64,000 nucleotides of DNA from Apricaphanius iberus (GCA_028564705.1 JAPXFQ010002671.1:1736001-1800000); one strand, 5' to 3'; counted from the stretch's first letter, positions 45,701-57,484 are shown. The notes: generated from the sequence alone by a model not told the origin. A program made the numbers and translations.

Positions 45701-46878
45701 TATTACATAGGAAACCTAATTAAGCAGATCATGTATGCCAGAATCTGCTTTGAAAGAAGAAGCAACTGTTACGGTTGTGGAAAATTGACAGTAGAAAAAA
45801 GAAAATGGCCAATCTCAATTCTTTTTTTCAATTGACACCCTTGAGTGTTTTTAGCTGTAACTATTGTGGTTGGTAAGTAAACAAAGTAGTTAAGAGAGAA
45901 CTAAAGAATGTGCTCCCAAACATCTTACCTCTTGCACAAAAACACACCTTCAGATGCCAACAAATGACATGATGCAGGTTCACTTAACAATTGACCTGCT
46001 GTGCAGACAGAACTTGAGTGCTGCAAAGAGTTCAGCCCACAAGCATAGAACAAAAACTTTGAGCATCTTTTCAGCTGGAAAGAATTGACCATCAGAAGGA
46101 TATTTGCCAATAACACAAGGAATGCATAAAGCAATTCTCTGCAAGTAGCAGCTAAAAGCCCACCTAGACATGCTTGAACACCCAATAAGAGGAGTAGAGC
46201 AGCATTGTCTAAGTACTCAAGTAAACTAAAATGGTAGCTTTCGAGGAAGCAACAGCTGTTCCTCACGTGCTTTAACAGAAAGCCCTTGAAGATGGTACTG
46301 AGTAGACCTAATCTCCCATGCTTCCACTCAGACACGACCAGGTTGTCCTCAATTTGGGCAACCACCCCCTGCAGCACCCCTCATGTGCTGCAGCATCCCC
46401 ACCTTATCTTGCCTACATCAAAATATTCAGAGTAGGCATTACTTCAGGCAGCTACTGTAGCTTTAGCTCCAAAGTTTGGACATCTGTTTGTTTCACAAAA
46501 GTTTGATTCTTCCCCCCTGAAGCGGAAGATGTGGGAATTTGTTCCGCTATAATTCCCCAATAAAAATAGACTACACGTAGAGGGATCTACAAGAATCAAT
46601 TGTTCTCTGCTAGAATGGAGGCTTTTTGTGTGATTCAAGTAGTTCTGATAGTGTCAGGAAAAAAAACTACAGTAATGATGAGCAGCAGTCCAGACTTTAT
46701 GATGAGCAGCTACCTTAGTTTAGGTGAGAGCTCAGCTATTACAGTACGCTGCTTTAGAATCATGTTTGGTTGGACTTGCACAAGGTTTCTAATTGAAAAG
46801 GACTCCACTGTGTATTAGAACTAAATACACTTTAGAATACAAGAATACAGACACTCAGTTTTATAAAGTAGGTATCAC
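45701..46878. other. Unique DNA with a 150-codon minus-strand frame
   Basis: No gene is established. The minus strand is open from an ATG at 46377 to 45925, encoding a Leu/Cys-rich peptide (for example LLEYLDNAALLLLLGVQACL). It overlaps no recognised transposon, but I see no domain, signal or splice support, so it is recorded here and not called as a gene. Confidence 0.35.
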
Positions 46879-47762
46879 TACACAGCAAAAATTGGGGAGT
46901 TGAATTATTAGGATTAAACATTTTGGTGTTAATTTTAAGACCAACAGAGTAATTTCAACCTTTTCAGAGTAAAATATTAATCATGCATGGGGTTATTTAT
47001 GTGAGTTGATTGCACTGGTGTTAATCTAACTCAGATCAGATTTAAATAAACTCCTATCCTTGCAATTCAAAGTCAAGTTTTATTTCTTGGTGTTAAATGA
47101 AGAGTGCCATTTCAAAGTTGTACGTTATAGTTTATGCCCTACATGTAGCCGTGCTCCTTAGTTATCCTTTGAGTTATGTTGTTGTCAGTGTTTGATGGTC
47201 ATTATCCATGCACCATCATAGAGACAGCAGTGCATGGGAGTTCACTTTCTGCTTTGACCATCATAATTCATGCGGTGCAAGAATGTGAGGATGAACTTTT
47301 CACTCCAGTGACTGATTTCATGAGTAGTGTCACACTAGAATTCTTTCTTGCTTGTGACTACAAATAATTCATCAATTATTTATTAGCAATAAATATTTAT
47401 TTAAAAAATTTACTTGTGCCTTTCTGAATACTGTATTTGCGTTTGGCTCAATCCCTAATATGTACACCAATGAGTGTTAATTATCTTATACACTTGTATG
47501 TGTTAATTTTGAAGGTTTGTCTTTACACTTTGCAGTGTAGATTTAGTTCACATTTAACACCCAACAATATTGATTTTTGAATCCCTTTGTTGTTACTTTA
47601 ACACTGTTATGTGGGTTAACAAAATAACTCTGACCTGGTGTTAAACTTTTAACTATTCTAAAAAATGTACATTTACTCTGAAGATTGTGGAGCTATATAA
47701 ACCCTGGAAAAGTGTTGAAATCAACTTTATAGGTGTTGATTGAACACTTTATTTTTGCTGTT
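46879..47762. mobile_element. Foldback element built from GTGTTAAT-like words
   Basis: The ends carry an inverted CAGCAAAAAT (46883-46892 and, reversed, 47751-47760). The interior holds many diverged GTGTTAAT or TTAACAC words: GTGTTAAT at 46926, 47018, 47474 and 47500, GTGTTAAA at 47090, then the reverse form (TTTAACACC, TTTAACACTG) and GTGTTGAA/GTGTTGAT near the right end. Fish genomes contain a repeat of this style (ACACAGTAAAA ends, GTGTTAATTTAACAC body). The class is unknown and no protein is encoded. The centre, 47100-47460, lacks the motif and may be an insertion. Confidence 0.6.
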
Positions 47763-48129
47763 CATAAACGGCCTACCTAGGCCACTGCTATTGTTTAGGA
47801 CCCAACTCACATTGGACCCAGCCGATGGTACACCTCTCTGGTGGTTTCTTCTTGCTTTCTCAGACTGAGCCTCAGGATCTAGATTTTAATCATCAGGCAT
47901 TCTTCCAAGAGTGCCTGATGCAGGAGTCCTGCTACCCCCAAGTCAGGATAGGTTAACAACTTCTGTGGTGGTTTTCCAATTAGTTTGACCAATTCTCTGT
48001 CCAATTTGCCATCTGAGACTTTACCAGGGTCAAAGCTTAGGACAGCATGCGTTCCAGAATTTTAAGGGTGGTCAAAACCCTCCACCAAGTAAATGTATTA
48101 CATGGAGGAATTCCAATAGCCTTTTGGGA
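47763..48129. other. Unique DNA, possibly upstream part of a LINE relic
   Basis: No confident call. The DNA is less AT-rich than its neighbours and leads into the Rex1-like relic, but I could not match it to a protein. Confidence 0.4.
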
Positions 48130-48830
48130 GCTTTGTGTAGAGCTGCTGCTGCTCCATTCTGAAGGAGTTAAGCCTAGTTTATACTTCTCCGACATATTGA
48201 TGGAGACATTTTTCGTTTATATTTCTCTGTTGATTTGTTAGTGTTGCAAAGCAATTCCCCCTCAGGAGAAAAGGGGGTGCTGACTTTTAATGGTGGGTCT
48301 ACCTACCATTGCGGTGTCCTTTCTATTTCACGTTTCTTTTCTTCAGCTTGTGAACTCATTCCCCTCAAGAAGCAATGAAAAACAGAAAGTACGTTTATTA
48401 AAAGTGCAGCACATACAATTCTCTAAAAACGCATGAAAGAAAACACAGAGTTCTGTTTTGCCGATTTGTCTACATGTACTTGTGCTCAAAATTGCCAAGA
48501 AAAACATACTAGATAAACTGTAATTTCAATATAAAAAGATGTAGGGCCCAAACACTGCATTGACTACTGATTCCAGCGACTACAGAACAAAGTTCTGGTG
48601 AAATTATCACAGGCATACTCTCTCCACTGACGGAGACAGATAATTAAAAATGGGGCTCTACTCCGTCCGTCTGTGGGGGTGCAGGGAGAGCCCTTGCATC
48701 GAGAGATAATGGCTTGGGTTTCGATGTAGACGGAGAAGTATAAACTAGGCTTGAGTTGAGGAGGCTCAGACATCTTATGATGTCTTTTTGGTGGTTTCTG
48801 GGTGTGTCTCGGTTTTACGATAACCTTGTT
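48130..48830 (+). mobile_element. Rex1-type LINE relic split by a MITE
   Basis: With the MITE (48170-48752) removed, GTAGAGCTGCTGCTGCTCCA then TCTGAAGGA joins to GAGTTGAGGAGGCTCAGACA with TCTTATGATG. This lines up with the minus strand of the window's other Rex1-type copy (about 15200-15120: GTAGAGCCGCTGCTCCTCCA, CATTGAGAGGA, GTTGAGGTGGCTCGGGCATC). The segment corresponds to the VEPLLLHIERNQLRWLGHL part of the protein. The relic is badly decayed and its outer limits are uncertain. Confidence 0.6.
48170..48752. mobile_element. MITE, 583 bp, with 22-bp perfect inverted ends
   Basis: The left end AAGCCTAGTTTATACTTCTC followed by CG (48170-48191) is repeated exactly, inverted, at the right end (48731-48752). 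A 5-base direct repeat, GAGTT, flanks it at 48165-48169 and 48753-48757. The AAGCCTGGTTTATACTTC-type end is, from memory, typical of PIF/Harbinger-like MITEs in fish, but those usually duplicate 3 bases. No open frame of note is present. It lies within the Rex1-type relic and is younger than it. Confidence 0.88.
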
Positions 48831-50351
48831 CAGAAGAAATACAATCTAAATCAACTGCATGTGAAAAAAAAAACATTGCCGCAGAAATAAGTAGGAATTA
48901 TCTCTCCACTACTTTCGATTAAGATAGACGTGTCCTGGATATTTCTCAGTGCACTACAGACCTATGAATTTAGACATAGCAGAAACTTGACCAAAAAAGC
49001 TTTCTGCTTAAAGCTAATATTTCAGTTTCTCTTGAGAGACAATGTTGGCAAAATATTCAGTCAGTTCTTAGCCTGTCTGCCTTTTAGGGACTTGAAATCA
49101 TTAGATTGAAAAAAGTTAATCTGATTTTTCAATGTACCAAAGCACTTCCTCCAAATTACCTTTGACAAATAACTGCCTTATTTAAAATGCCCCGCATTCA
49201 TTTTGCGTGGCTGTTGGTCACCTCTCCTCACCTTTGCAGCTATTGTACCAAACTTTCTTAGGAACAAAAAAGAAGCTTTATGGGTATTTTATGAACCATC
49301 CCTGCATCATTTCATACTGTACGGGATTGTGTTTTTTTTGAATAATGAAAACTGTGTCAGGAAGCGAGTGCCGATCGCATGGGAACGAGGAGCCAACAGT
49401 AGTAACATTTCAACAAATGTTCTTTGTTTGTTCAGGGATATTTGAATTATTCTCAGACAGCAGTGATTTGCACAGGAGAGTTAAGCACTACAATTACAAG
49501 CAACAAATATTGTATATTTACCATGGTTAGATTAATGCATTTTCGCAAAACAAATGAAATAACAGTCTGTCTTGTTTTACTTAATTATTATAGCCATCTG
49601 AATCGTGATTAGCTTATTTAAATCTTGGCATCACCTACACGTCGTTTTAGGTCCTTTCTGTAATACACATTTCAATTTTCCCTCTGTTTGACTTTAATTA
49701 TCTGTTACGTTAATGGCCCTTATTTTTAATAAATTATATTACAAATTTTTTCACATTTGCATCTTAAAGATGTATACTCTGTATAATACCTTGCCAACAC
49801 AGTATACTGATTTTATTTGAAGTTATTTCGACGATTTTCTAGCCTACTTCAACATTTTAGCTCTAAAGCCTTGTCTAATGAGACCATATGAAAAACATAC
49901 TAAATTAAATCAAATTACACTGAGTTTCAGGCCTGAGTTCTGTATGTATCAGAGCAATAAAACAACACCCAAAGCTCGAAGTTGTCCAATGACTAATTCA
50001 GTCACACCAAAGTAATTTGTAGTCTGGAGATAATTGCAGGGAATAAATATCAAACACTTTTTGCAGTGATGGCAGTGTCCTGTGTGAGTGCAGTTATGAG
50101 GGATCTTAAAAGGGAATAAGATATGGAAACGTTTTGTCTCATGTAGCTTTGATGGGGCTGCATTTTTCGATGGAGAGATGTTCCTAAAACTGCTGAGTGG
50201 AGCCCTAGATCAGCAGTGGGTTTGTTGCACTCTTAGAGCTGGAGGGCACCTGTGTGCTGTGCTGCTCTCTGTCAGGTGTGATCACACAGCGGTATCTCCA
50301 ACCACAGCCTGCTGGGAGCATGGGCGCGGGGTGAGCGGGGCACATTGTGCC
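48831..50351. other. Unique AT-rich DNA, nothing recognised
   Basis: No gene is recognised. The stretch turns GC-richer from about 50200, upstream of the promoter-like segment. Confidence 0.5.
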
Positions 50352-50502
50352 AAATAAAAGGGACTCACATTGAGGCCTCTGTGTGCTCTGCCTCTCTAAG
50401 CCGCTTTGGTCTACAGCTTTGCACTTTTTCAAAGTGTTGGCTTGTGCCATGGATGCTAAGCTTGCCACTCTGAGGCTGGTTGCAGTCCAAGGGTATGCCA
50501 TG
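50352..50502 (+). promoter_or_regulatory. Promoter-like segment with possible first exon
   Basis: A TATA-like AAATAAAAGG lies at 50352-50361, preceded by a GC-rich block (GGGCGCGGGGTGAGCGGGG near 50323-50341). About 90 bases downstream an ATG in a good context (GTGCCATGG, ATG 50449-50451) opens 18 codons, MDAKLATLRLVAVQGYAM, which end directly at a donor-like GTGAGA (50503). A possible downstream exon lies at 50661-50731, between a TATCTCAG acceptor and a GTGAGT donor. I do not recognise the peptide. Each signal is weak alone; only their order and spacing are suggestive. Confidence 0.25.
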
Positions 50503-52409
50503 GTGAGAAAAAGATGAAGAGACCCAGATGCATAGGCAGAACAAGGTATGAAGGCAGTGTTAGAAGAAGATCACAAATACCGCTATTTGCCATGGGCAAA
50601 TGATGTTACTATGGAGTACTGAAGGCCACATAAAAATGGAAGAGACACACACTCATATCTCAGAAACCCCTCTGGCAAAATCTCCCGTGTTCAAAATTTG
50701 ATTTCAAATCTGATCTTCAGTATTCTCTACGGTGAGTGAAGAAAAGCAACAGAAACATTTAGTCTTTTCCATGTTCAGTCACTCCAAATCACTCAGTTTT
50801 CTGAACTTTGCTGCTCTTGATGCTGATGAGATTGAAAAAGAAGCCCAACTGCTGTTATGTCAGGGAGCCTCCTTACTTCCTCCTCTTTATCTTTGAGTTT
50901 GCAGCACGTCTGGGCTCTTGGCCTCGTTTCTCAACGGATTAGACAAGCTGAGTGCTGAGGGCCTTTGTATTCAAAAAAAGCTAGGGATCAGAGGAAAGCA
51001 ACCTTACAGTGGACTCCAGACATCAGATCTGATATAAAATGTAACACTAATAGGAGGCTGCAGTTGCTGGAAGACCGAAATTGGCAGAGCAAAACTTTTC
51101 AGAACAGGATTTAAGCATTTACATGAATTCACATAGCAAAAATGTGTATTCTTGCTCAGTCATATAAAATAAAAACAAAATTAATATCTGTGGACAATTT
51201 AGCATAAAAAGTTTAATCTTTTCAGGTAATCTACAACCTATTCAATTTGATGAACGACAAGCATCAAATCAAACCCAAAATAAATAATATTTTTAATTTA
51301 ACACAAAAACGTAAAATGTAAAATTTCTTAGCAGCATCAGCTCCAGTTAAAAAGCTTGCAAGCTGGGTTATTATGATTGATTATTAATCATTTACAAAAT
51401 AGGTATTGTAGGGCATCTTAGAAGGATTCTTGTTGTTTGTTCACAGAGAAATGTTCTTAGCAAAAATGTATTTTAATTAGCAAATATGAGGTTCTTATTT
51501 CTGCCGAGTCGTCAGTGTCTGAGTCACATAGATTATAAGCTTTTCTTTAGTTACTTAATGTTATTTATAGGTTAATGAAATATAGTAATTTGGAAACCTT
51601 TTTTAACCTCATATGTTGGCAAAAACAAGATAAAGGTGGCTTACGTTTAAACATGTATTTTAAAGTTACTAGCAAGACTTTCACTTTCACTCTACAGTGA
51701 AGAGAAATGGTTCGGGTCAACTAATGAGGAACAATTTTCACCATATACAGGGCCCCCGTGTTAGCAAATCAGCTAACTATGTATGACCATATCCGCTGAA
51801 TGTGACATTCATTTATTTAATGAGTTGTGAACTCTGTGTAGAAACCAATTTAGATGAACAAATTTAAAATTAATGTAAACAAATCTCCATTTAAAGTTCT
51901 GAAGATGATCATCCAATCATTGTTTCCTACAGCTTCTGTTTCCATGGTAGTATTCATCATTGTGTTGGGGTCATCTGAGTCAAATGATTACGGCATAGAA
52001 GAAGGAACCTTTGGTAATTCACTTGCAAATTGAATCCTTCTGCTTGCTAATGCCAACTGTTCCCCTTGACATTTTTGCCCTTTGTGATGCAATAACTCCC
52101 AAGCACACCAAGCATATATTTTTAAAACAATAACATTGAAAAAAAAAAAAATCAAGCAATGACCTAATAAAGTTGAGCCAACCTGTTTATTACATATTTT
52201 GCAAGTTTTGAGTAGCGCCTGGAGTTTCACCTTGTGAAAATCGTATATCTTTCTGTCAGATTCTGTGTTTGAAATCCACATCCATACAACTAAAATTGCC
52301 CTTCTTGAAAATCTTTTCAAATTTGTAATGCTAAAGCACATGAAGTAGTATTTTAGTATTACAAACATACTCCCACTCCTGAGGTCAATTTGCAGTCATA
52401 AAATAATCC
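50503..52409. other. Unique AT-rich DNA, nothing recognised
   Basis: Apart from the possible short exon at 50661-50731 nothing is recognised. The 126-codon minus-strand frame at 52368-51988 contains a homopolymer-encoded Phe run and has no conserved features. Confidence 0.45.
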
Positions 52410-52580
52410 AAGATTTAAGTTCTTGTTCTGTGGGAGGAAGCCAGAGTACGCAGAGAGAAGAAAAAGAGCCCACACATCCAAACTCCTCATGGAAAGGCTT
52501 GCTCTGTGGAGACTCGAACTGGAGAGACCTTCTTGCAAACAGACAAATGTGCAAATAAACCAACTCTCATTGTTGTACAG
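52410..52580 (-). repeat. SINE-type repeat, antisense copy
   Basis: Read on the minus strand this matches the head and body of the repeat at 55077-55398. On the plus strand one sees TGTGGGAGGAAGCCAGAGTA, then AACTCCTCATGGAAAGG, ACTCGAACTGGAGAGACCTT and CTTGCAAACAG. The inverse of the box-B-like GGTTCGAATCC lies in GACTCGAACT. Confidence 0.7.
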
Positions 52581-53005
52581 CCATGTAGGAGCTCCTCTGT
52601 AAGGCAGACCTTTCCATAGAATAAGCTGCATTAAAGACTCTATAAGACCAACCCATTTGTGATGAATAAATTGTGGTAAAATAGGAAAAATAAAACAATG
52701 ATTTAGCTTTTTTTTTAAATCTCCTAACGTTCAGTGAAAGAACCAGCTCAGCAACTCAATTTACTCATGCTGACATCTATGGGTTAATAAAAACTTAGTG
52801 GCCTCGCGATCTGTTTTTAATAAAAAGGTTACTTAGACCATAATTTTCAAGGCTATATTCTGCAGGATTTAAAACACCCTCTGATTGTGGGAGTAGAATC
52901 TGGTGAAATATGCTGCTTTTAGCCTTTTGAACTCTGCTGCAGAGGACATGCTTCCTACATTGCAAACCTCACATGATGACCCAGACTTGCTTCATAAATG
53001 CAGTA

Positions 53006-53542
53006 CAGATCAAAACTTTGGACACACCTTCTTATTCAATCCGTTTTCTTTCTTTTCATGACTACATTGTAGATTCTCAATTAAGGGCATCAAAACTATG
53101 AATGAACACATAATGTATGGAATTACTGTATGTACTTACACAAAAAGGGTGAAATAACTGAATACATGTGTTATACTTTAGATTCCTCACAGTAGCCACC
53201 CTTTGCTCTGATTACTGCTTTGCATTCTCTTGAGCTTTAAGAGGTAGTCACCCGAAATGGTTTCCCAACAATCTTGAAGGAGTTACCAGATATGCTTAGT
53301 ACTTGTTGGTCCTTTTGCCTTCTCTCTGCGGTTCAGCTCACCCCAAATAATCTCAAGTGGGTTCAGGTCCAGTGACTTTGGAGGCAATGTTATTCCACAA
53401 TTTTTGGAAAAGTACTACATCATTCCATATGTGTTCATTCATAGTTTTGATGCCTTCAGTGAGAATCTACAATGCAAATACAGTAGTCATGAAGATAAAG
53501 AAAACACACTGAATGAGAAGGTGTGTCAAAACGTTTGGTCTG
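53006..53542 (-). mobile_element. Internally deleted Tc1/mariner element, TA target duplication
   Basis: The ends are inverted copies over more than 100 bases: CAGATCAAAACTTTGGACAC with ACCTTCTTATTCAATCCG on the left, and the inverse ending GGTGTGTCAAAACGTTTGGT with CTG on the right. TA dinucleotides flank it at 53004-53005 and 53543-53544. Between them the minus strand keeps the transposase C-terminus: PPKSLDLNPLEIIWGELNRR (the third catalytic acid lies in NPLE), then QDCWETISGDYLLKL, with stops. The N-terminal two-thirds are deleted. Such short copies can be moved by a full-length relative. Confidence 0.92.
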
Positions 53543-53544
53543 TA

Positions 53545-55076
53545 CTTTATATATTCTAAAAAAAGATCCCAAAAGTCACCAATACATTTATCAGCAGGGC
53601 TGGACCGTGCAGGGTCAATATGAAAGACTATACTTGCATTTTTTCTAGTTTAGATATGACATCTCCAATGAGTCTAAGATGAACACCATGACATGTTGTG
53701 ATTGGTGAGGGAAAATACAGTTCAGAACTTGTATAAAATATAGAGTCACCTCAAGAGCCATCATAGAAACTGTAACCTGAAACAGACGTGGTTTAAAGAA
53801 AATTAAACTTCTAGCTGTTTAAAAACAGATAGATGCAGCTTGCATTTGGAAAATCTGAATCAGTGCACATGCACTTACGCCCCTTGAACTCTTGCACTAC
53901 CTTTTTGTTGAAATCCTGATGAATGCTTTATTATATAATATTTAACTGTCAAGCACATGGAAATTATCTATGCCCACAATGCAATGGAAAAAAGCCGAGT
54001 GAAAAGGATCCAAGTCTCAGTGTAATTTTTTTTAAATCAGAGTTCACGTCGATCATTTCTCAACCTATATTTCCTTTGGAAAATTGGAGTTATGGTTCTA
54101 ACGCAGTCTTATCACGAGGACGAAAAAAGACAAAAACAAGCGAGAATAAAGCACCAATACGAGGTAACACCATCAGTTGAAGAAAAATGGATAAAAATAA
54201 GAAATCTCTATTTGATTGACAGGTGTTTTCTTGCTAGTGTTGAAACACTTTGGCTTGCCACCATGCACAGCCATTAAACCGTGTTGGCTTTGAGTTAGCA
54301 ATTGTTTCATGCAGACAACCCAGCAGAGCATGCAGCAGTGTAGCATATCGAGTATTCTTTACATTTAAAATGAGATTGGAAGGTTTTAGCTGAACTGTTA
54401 AAGCTGTGAATCAGGTTTCAGTTTTTGCTCTTGACCTTTTAGTGGCATGCATATAGAGAGCTCCCAGAGACTTTTTTAATAAAGAAAGTGGATGTAGGCA
54501 CACACAAACAGGCCTAATATTGAAACTCTGTGGGGCAAACTAGCTGAATGTTGATTAGCAAATAAGCATGCTTGATTTGCAGATCTGCAGCAAAGATAGT
54601 TGGGGTTTTAAGTCTTTCACAGGAGCTGACTTGCAGTTTTAAAAACAAATACCTCCTTAAACCCAATGCACAAACCTGCAATCAAGCTACTGTTTTTTTA
54701 TCTAAATGCCATTAGTTAAAGATTCACTCCAATTTAGTTCCGCAGGTAGTAGTTCAGAAATGTTTTTCACTAATCCTCACTTTTGTCCTGCAAAGTCTCA
54801 ACTTAAAAAAATCCAGGATGCTCACCTAAGTTTCTTCCTCTTACATTTCTCAGCAGATGAAGCTGAACACCGTTTAAAAGAGCATGTAACCGGTCACAAT
54901 GAGACCTTACAGCATGAACAGCTATTTTTAGTTGAATTAACAAGTCGTTGCATATTTGTTAGCAAGTTAAGTCATTAATACGTTAACGCATGTGTGTTTA
55001 CCTTAGTTGTACTCAGGGTGAGAACTACAAAACAATACAGCTTCTCATTGACCACTTATAGTGCAAACACTGTACA
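53545..55076. other. Unique AT-rich DNA, nothing recognised
   Basis: No gene or named repeat is recognised; the open frames near 53923-54277 and 54706-54978 have no conserved features. Confidence 0.5.
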
Positions 55077-55398
55077 GTGGTGCAGTTGGTTTCACCGTTG
55101 CCTATCAACAAGAAGGTCCTGGGTTCCAATCCCAGCTCAAGGTCTTTCTGCATGGAGTTAGCATGTTTTCCTTATGCATGCATCTGGCCTCCTCCTACAG
55201 TCCAAAAAAACGATTGTTAAGTTAAATGGTCTCTCTAAATTATCCTTAAGTATGAGTGTGTGTGAAAGGTTGTTTATCCTGTGTGTCTCAATATTGCCCT
55301 GTGGTGGACGGGTGGCCTGTCCATGGATTACCCAGCCTCTCGCCTGTGTCTGCTGGAGATAGACACCCAACCGCCATAGATTTTTTTTTTTTTTTTTT
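55077..55398 (+). repeat. SINE-type repeat with tRNA-like head
   Basis: The head has a box-A-like GTGGTGCAGTTGGTT and a box-B-like GGTTCCAATCC (55122-55132), the internal promoter words of RNA polymerase III. The body reads GTCTTTCTGCATGGAGTTAG, CCTCCTCCTACAGTCCAAAA, GGTCTCTCTAAATTATCCTT, then GGCCTGTCCATGGATTACCC and CTGCTGGAGATAGACACC. It ends in a T18 run (55381-55398) in place of the usual ATGGATGG tail. Related fragments are at 19535-19606, 28084-28205 and 52410-52580. The family is among the most common in fish; its formal name is not certain to me. Confidence 0.75.
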
Positions 55399-55824
55399 GG
55401 AAAGGTCCCTTGACCACTGGTTCTCACTACCAATGGAAGAGGCCTGTGACATTGACTACTGGTTTAGTATACAAAGTATACAAAAAAGTAAATAGAACAG
55501 AAGAACTGGCTCAACTACGAATATATTTTTAAGTGCTGTGAAAAAGTTAATTAAAAAGTGTTCAGCAATGTGAAGGTGTACTTGTCCCTTTAAGCCAACA
55601 AGTGGCTGTGTCACGCTTTGGCCACAACAACTGTCATCAAGAATTTCTGATAACTAAAAGAATTTTGACCCACACTTCTTTGCAGGACTGATAAGCATGA
55701 AAAGCCTGTTTCAGGTCATTTCACAACATCTTAGTCAAATTCATATTCACACTTTGATTTGTGAGACAACCCTCTGTTCTTTTGGCGCAGCTGTGGCCAT
55801 TTTTGGCATTTTATTTAGTGTACA
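55399..55824. other. Unique DNA, nothing recognised
   Basis: No gene or named repeat is recognised between the SINE and the hAT terminus. Confidence 0.45.
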
Positions 55825-56931
55825 ATCACAGCCAGTGTTGGGCATCTTACATTAAAAAAAATAATTAGTTATAGTTGCATATTACTTTTTCCAAAAAGTA
55901 ATTAAGTAAGTAATTCAGTTATTGCACTGTAAAAATAGTTACTCTGCAAAGAAAATTTGGCATTTGAACTTGATAAAATAAAATTGAAGCTGTATGCAGA
56001 AAAATAAAAATATGTGAAAAGTAAATATTTAAAATAAACAATCACATGCTTTTTTTTATTAAAGTGCAAAACTAAGGCAGACAAATGTGAGAAAAAAGAA
56101 ACAAAGGAAAATCTGTTGATTAAGTCGTGCAAATCTCTGTATCTGTAATATTGCACAGTAACCAGAGCACTGTTCAACTGGTTGCAGTAAGACATTGGGC
56201 ACTTATGTCAAGTGGTCACATGACCTGGAAGTTATTAAAGAAAAAAACGGAAATATTAGATTCAAATATTATTTTAAAATATGTTATGCATTCAAATTGG
56301 ACATAAAATGTTGTGTCTTGTTCTTTAGATGTAGTAAGATTAATTTGGTGTCACTTGGTCACATGACCTAGAAGACATTCAATAAAAATCACATATTTTA
56401 TATTTGATCACTAAGAAATACTACATATATTTTTATTATTATTATTATTTTTAATTATTCAGTGTGTCATTTTCCTCGAGTATCGAGAAACAATTATCAA
56501 TAACTTAGGGTTACTTTGCTAGTAGCTCTCACAGGTATTGATTTATTTTCTGGGATGTATGGAAATATATCAATGGTCCCTAACCAAAACTACCACCTTC
56601 AGCAGTGAGCCTTTGGTTATGATGTATTCACTCTATCAGCCCAGTTCTCGATGAGACGTTGGAAGGGGTCTCTGCTTTAATGAAACCAATGTCAGTTGAA
56701 TATGCAACTTAAAACTAACTTTACTGGGGTCTTACAGTGTGCAGACAGCAAGACCACCCATCAATCATCGTATTTGCAATGGTGTCATTTCCAACACCTG
56801 CTCTCTGCCTGCAGCTGAAAAGTGGTTGTCTGAAGGCCTAAAGCCTGGTTCACACTGGCTGTGGAAGTGGCGCGGAACGGAGACAGCTTCCATTTGGTGC
56901 CCTTGTTGATGTAGTTCACACCAGACGCGGA

Positions 56932-56969
56932 GCGCCACGGCCGGCTCGCAGCGCCACGGCCGGCTCGCA
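56932..56969. repeat. 19-bp perfect tandem duplication
   Basis: GCGCCACGGCCGGCTCGCA occurs twice without spacer (56932-56950, 56951-56969). It lies in a GC-rich block whose flanks read GGTTCACACTGGC and GTTCACACCAGACGCGG, words typical of fish MITE ends. Confidence 0.93.
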
Positions 56970-57185
56970 CCATGAAGCGAATGTTTCAGCGTTTTTTATG
57001 TAATCCGCATCAATTCTGGCAGGAATTCACACCAAAACACACGAGAATATCCAGTCAATTTTGAAAATAAAGGCTATTTTTCAAAATAAAAAACAGCGGA
57101 TGACAAATGCGATTACTGTGGCACTAAACAGAATATGGAGATGATAGAGAGAGCTCTTCTCCAGTCTACTCTCACGTGGGAAACA

Positions 57186-57242
57186 GGAAGTGAAAATATA
57201 TCTAACCCTATATAGGGCAAGTGATCATATTTAGTCACTTCC
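57186..57242. repeat. Interrupted hairpin; 27-bp segment repeated at 58703
   Basis: GGAAGTGAAAATAT and the inverse of ATATTTAGTCACTTCC enclose a short centre, so the segment can fold. The 27 bases at 57214-57240 (AGGGCAAGTGATCATATTTA and GTCACTT) recur in the same orientation at 58703-58729 with a single difference. The two copies may be subterminal repeats of one element. Confidence 0.8.
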
Positions 57243-57484
57243 ACATGTTATAAAAGATGTCACCGCGGCTTTTTGCAGACTTTAATAATAACGTTATTTC
57301 ACCCAACCATGTGTTCGACACAGGTCTGTGACGCACCAAACAGTTTTGTTCATAAGCCAGAAAAGTGCGATCCTGTTGCTCGCTGTCGTCTCGGATCTCT
57401 AAAACTAACAATGGTAAATTTATGAAACTCTCACATAATATGGTTGACTAGCCTTGCTAAATAAGGATATATGTGCTGTATTTG

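Noticed and set aside
48000..48240. Possible copia-type integrase or polymerase fragment
   Set aside because: A first impression from PIAFWELCVE; comparison with the Rex1-type copy at 15100-15200 and the MITE junction explains the DNA better.
50205..50501. 98-codon minus-strand frame
   Set aside because: GC-rich composition lowers stop frequency here; no conserved features are seen, and the plus-strand promoter-like order is the more specific signal.
55081..55140. Possible tRNA gene
   Set aside because: The box-A and box-B-like words belong to a SINE-type repeat; no cloverleaf with an anticodon arm or acceptor stem could be traced.
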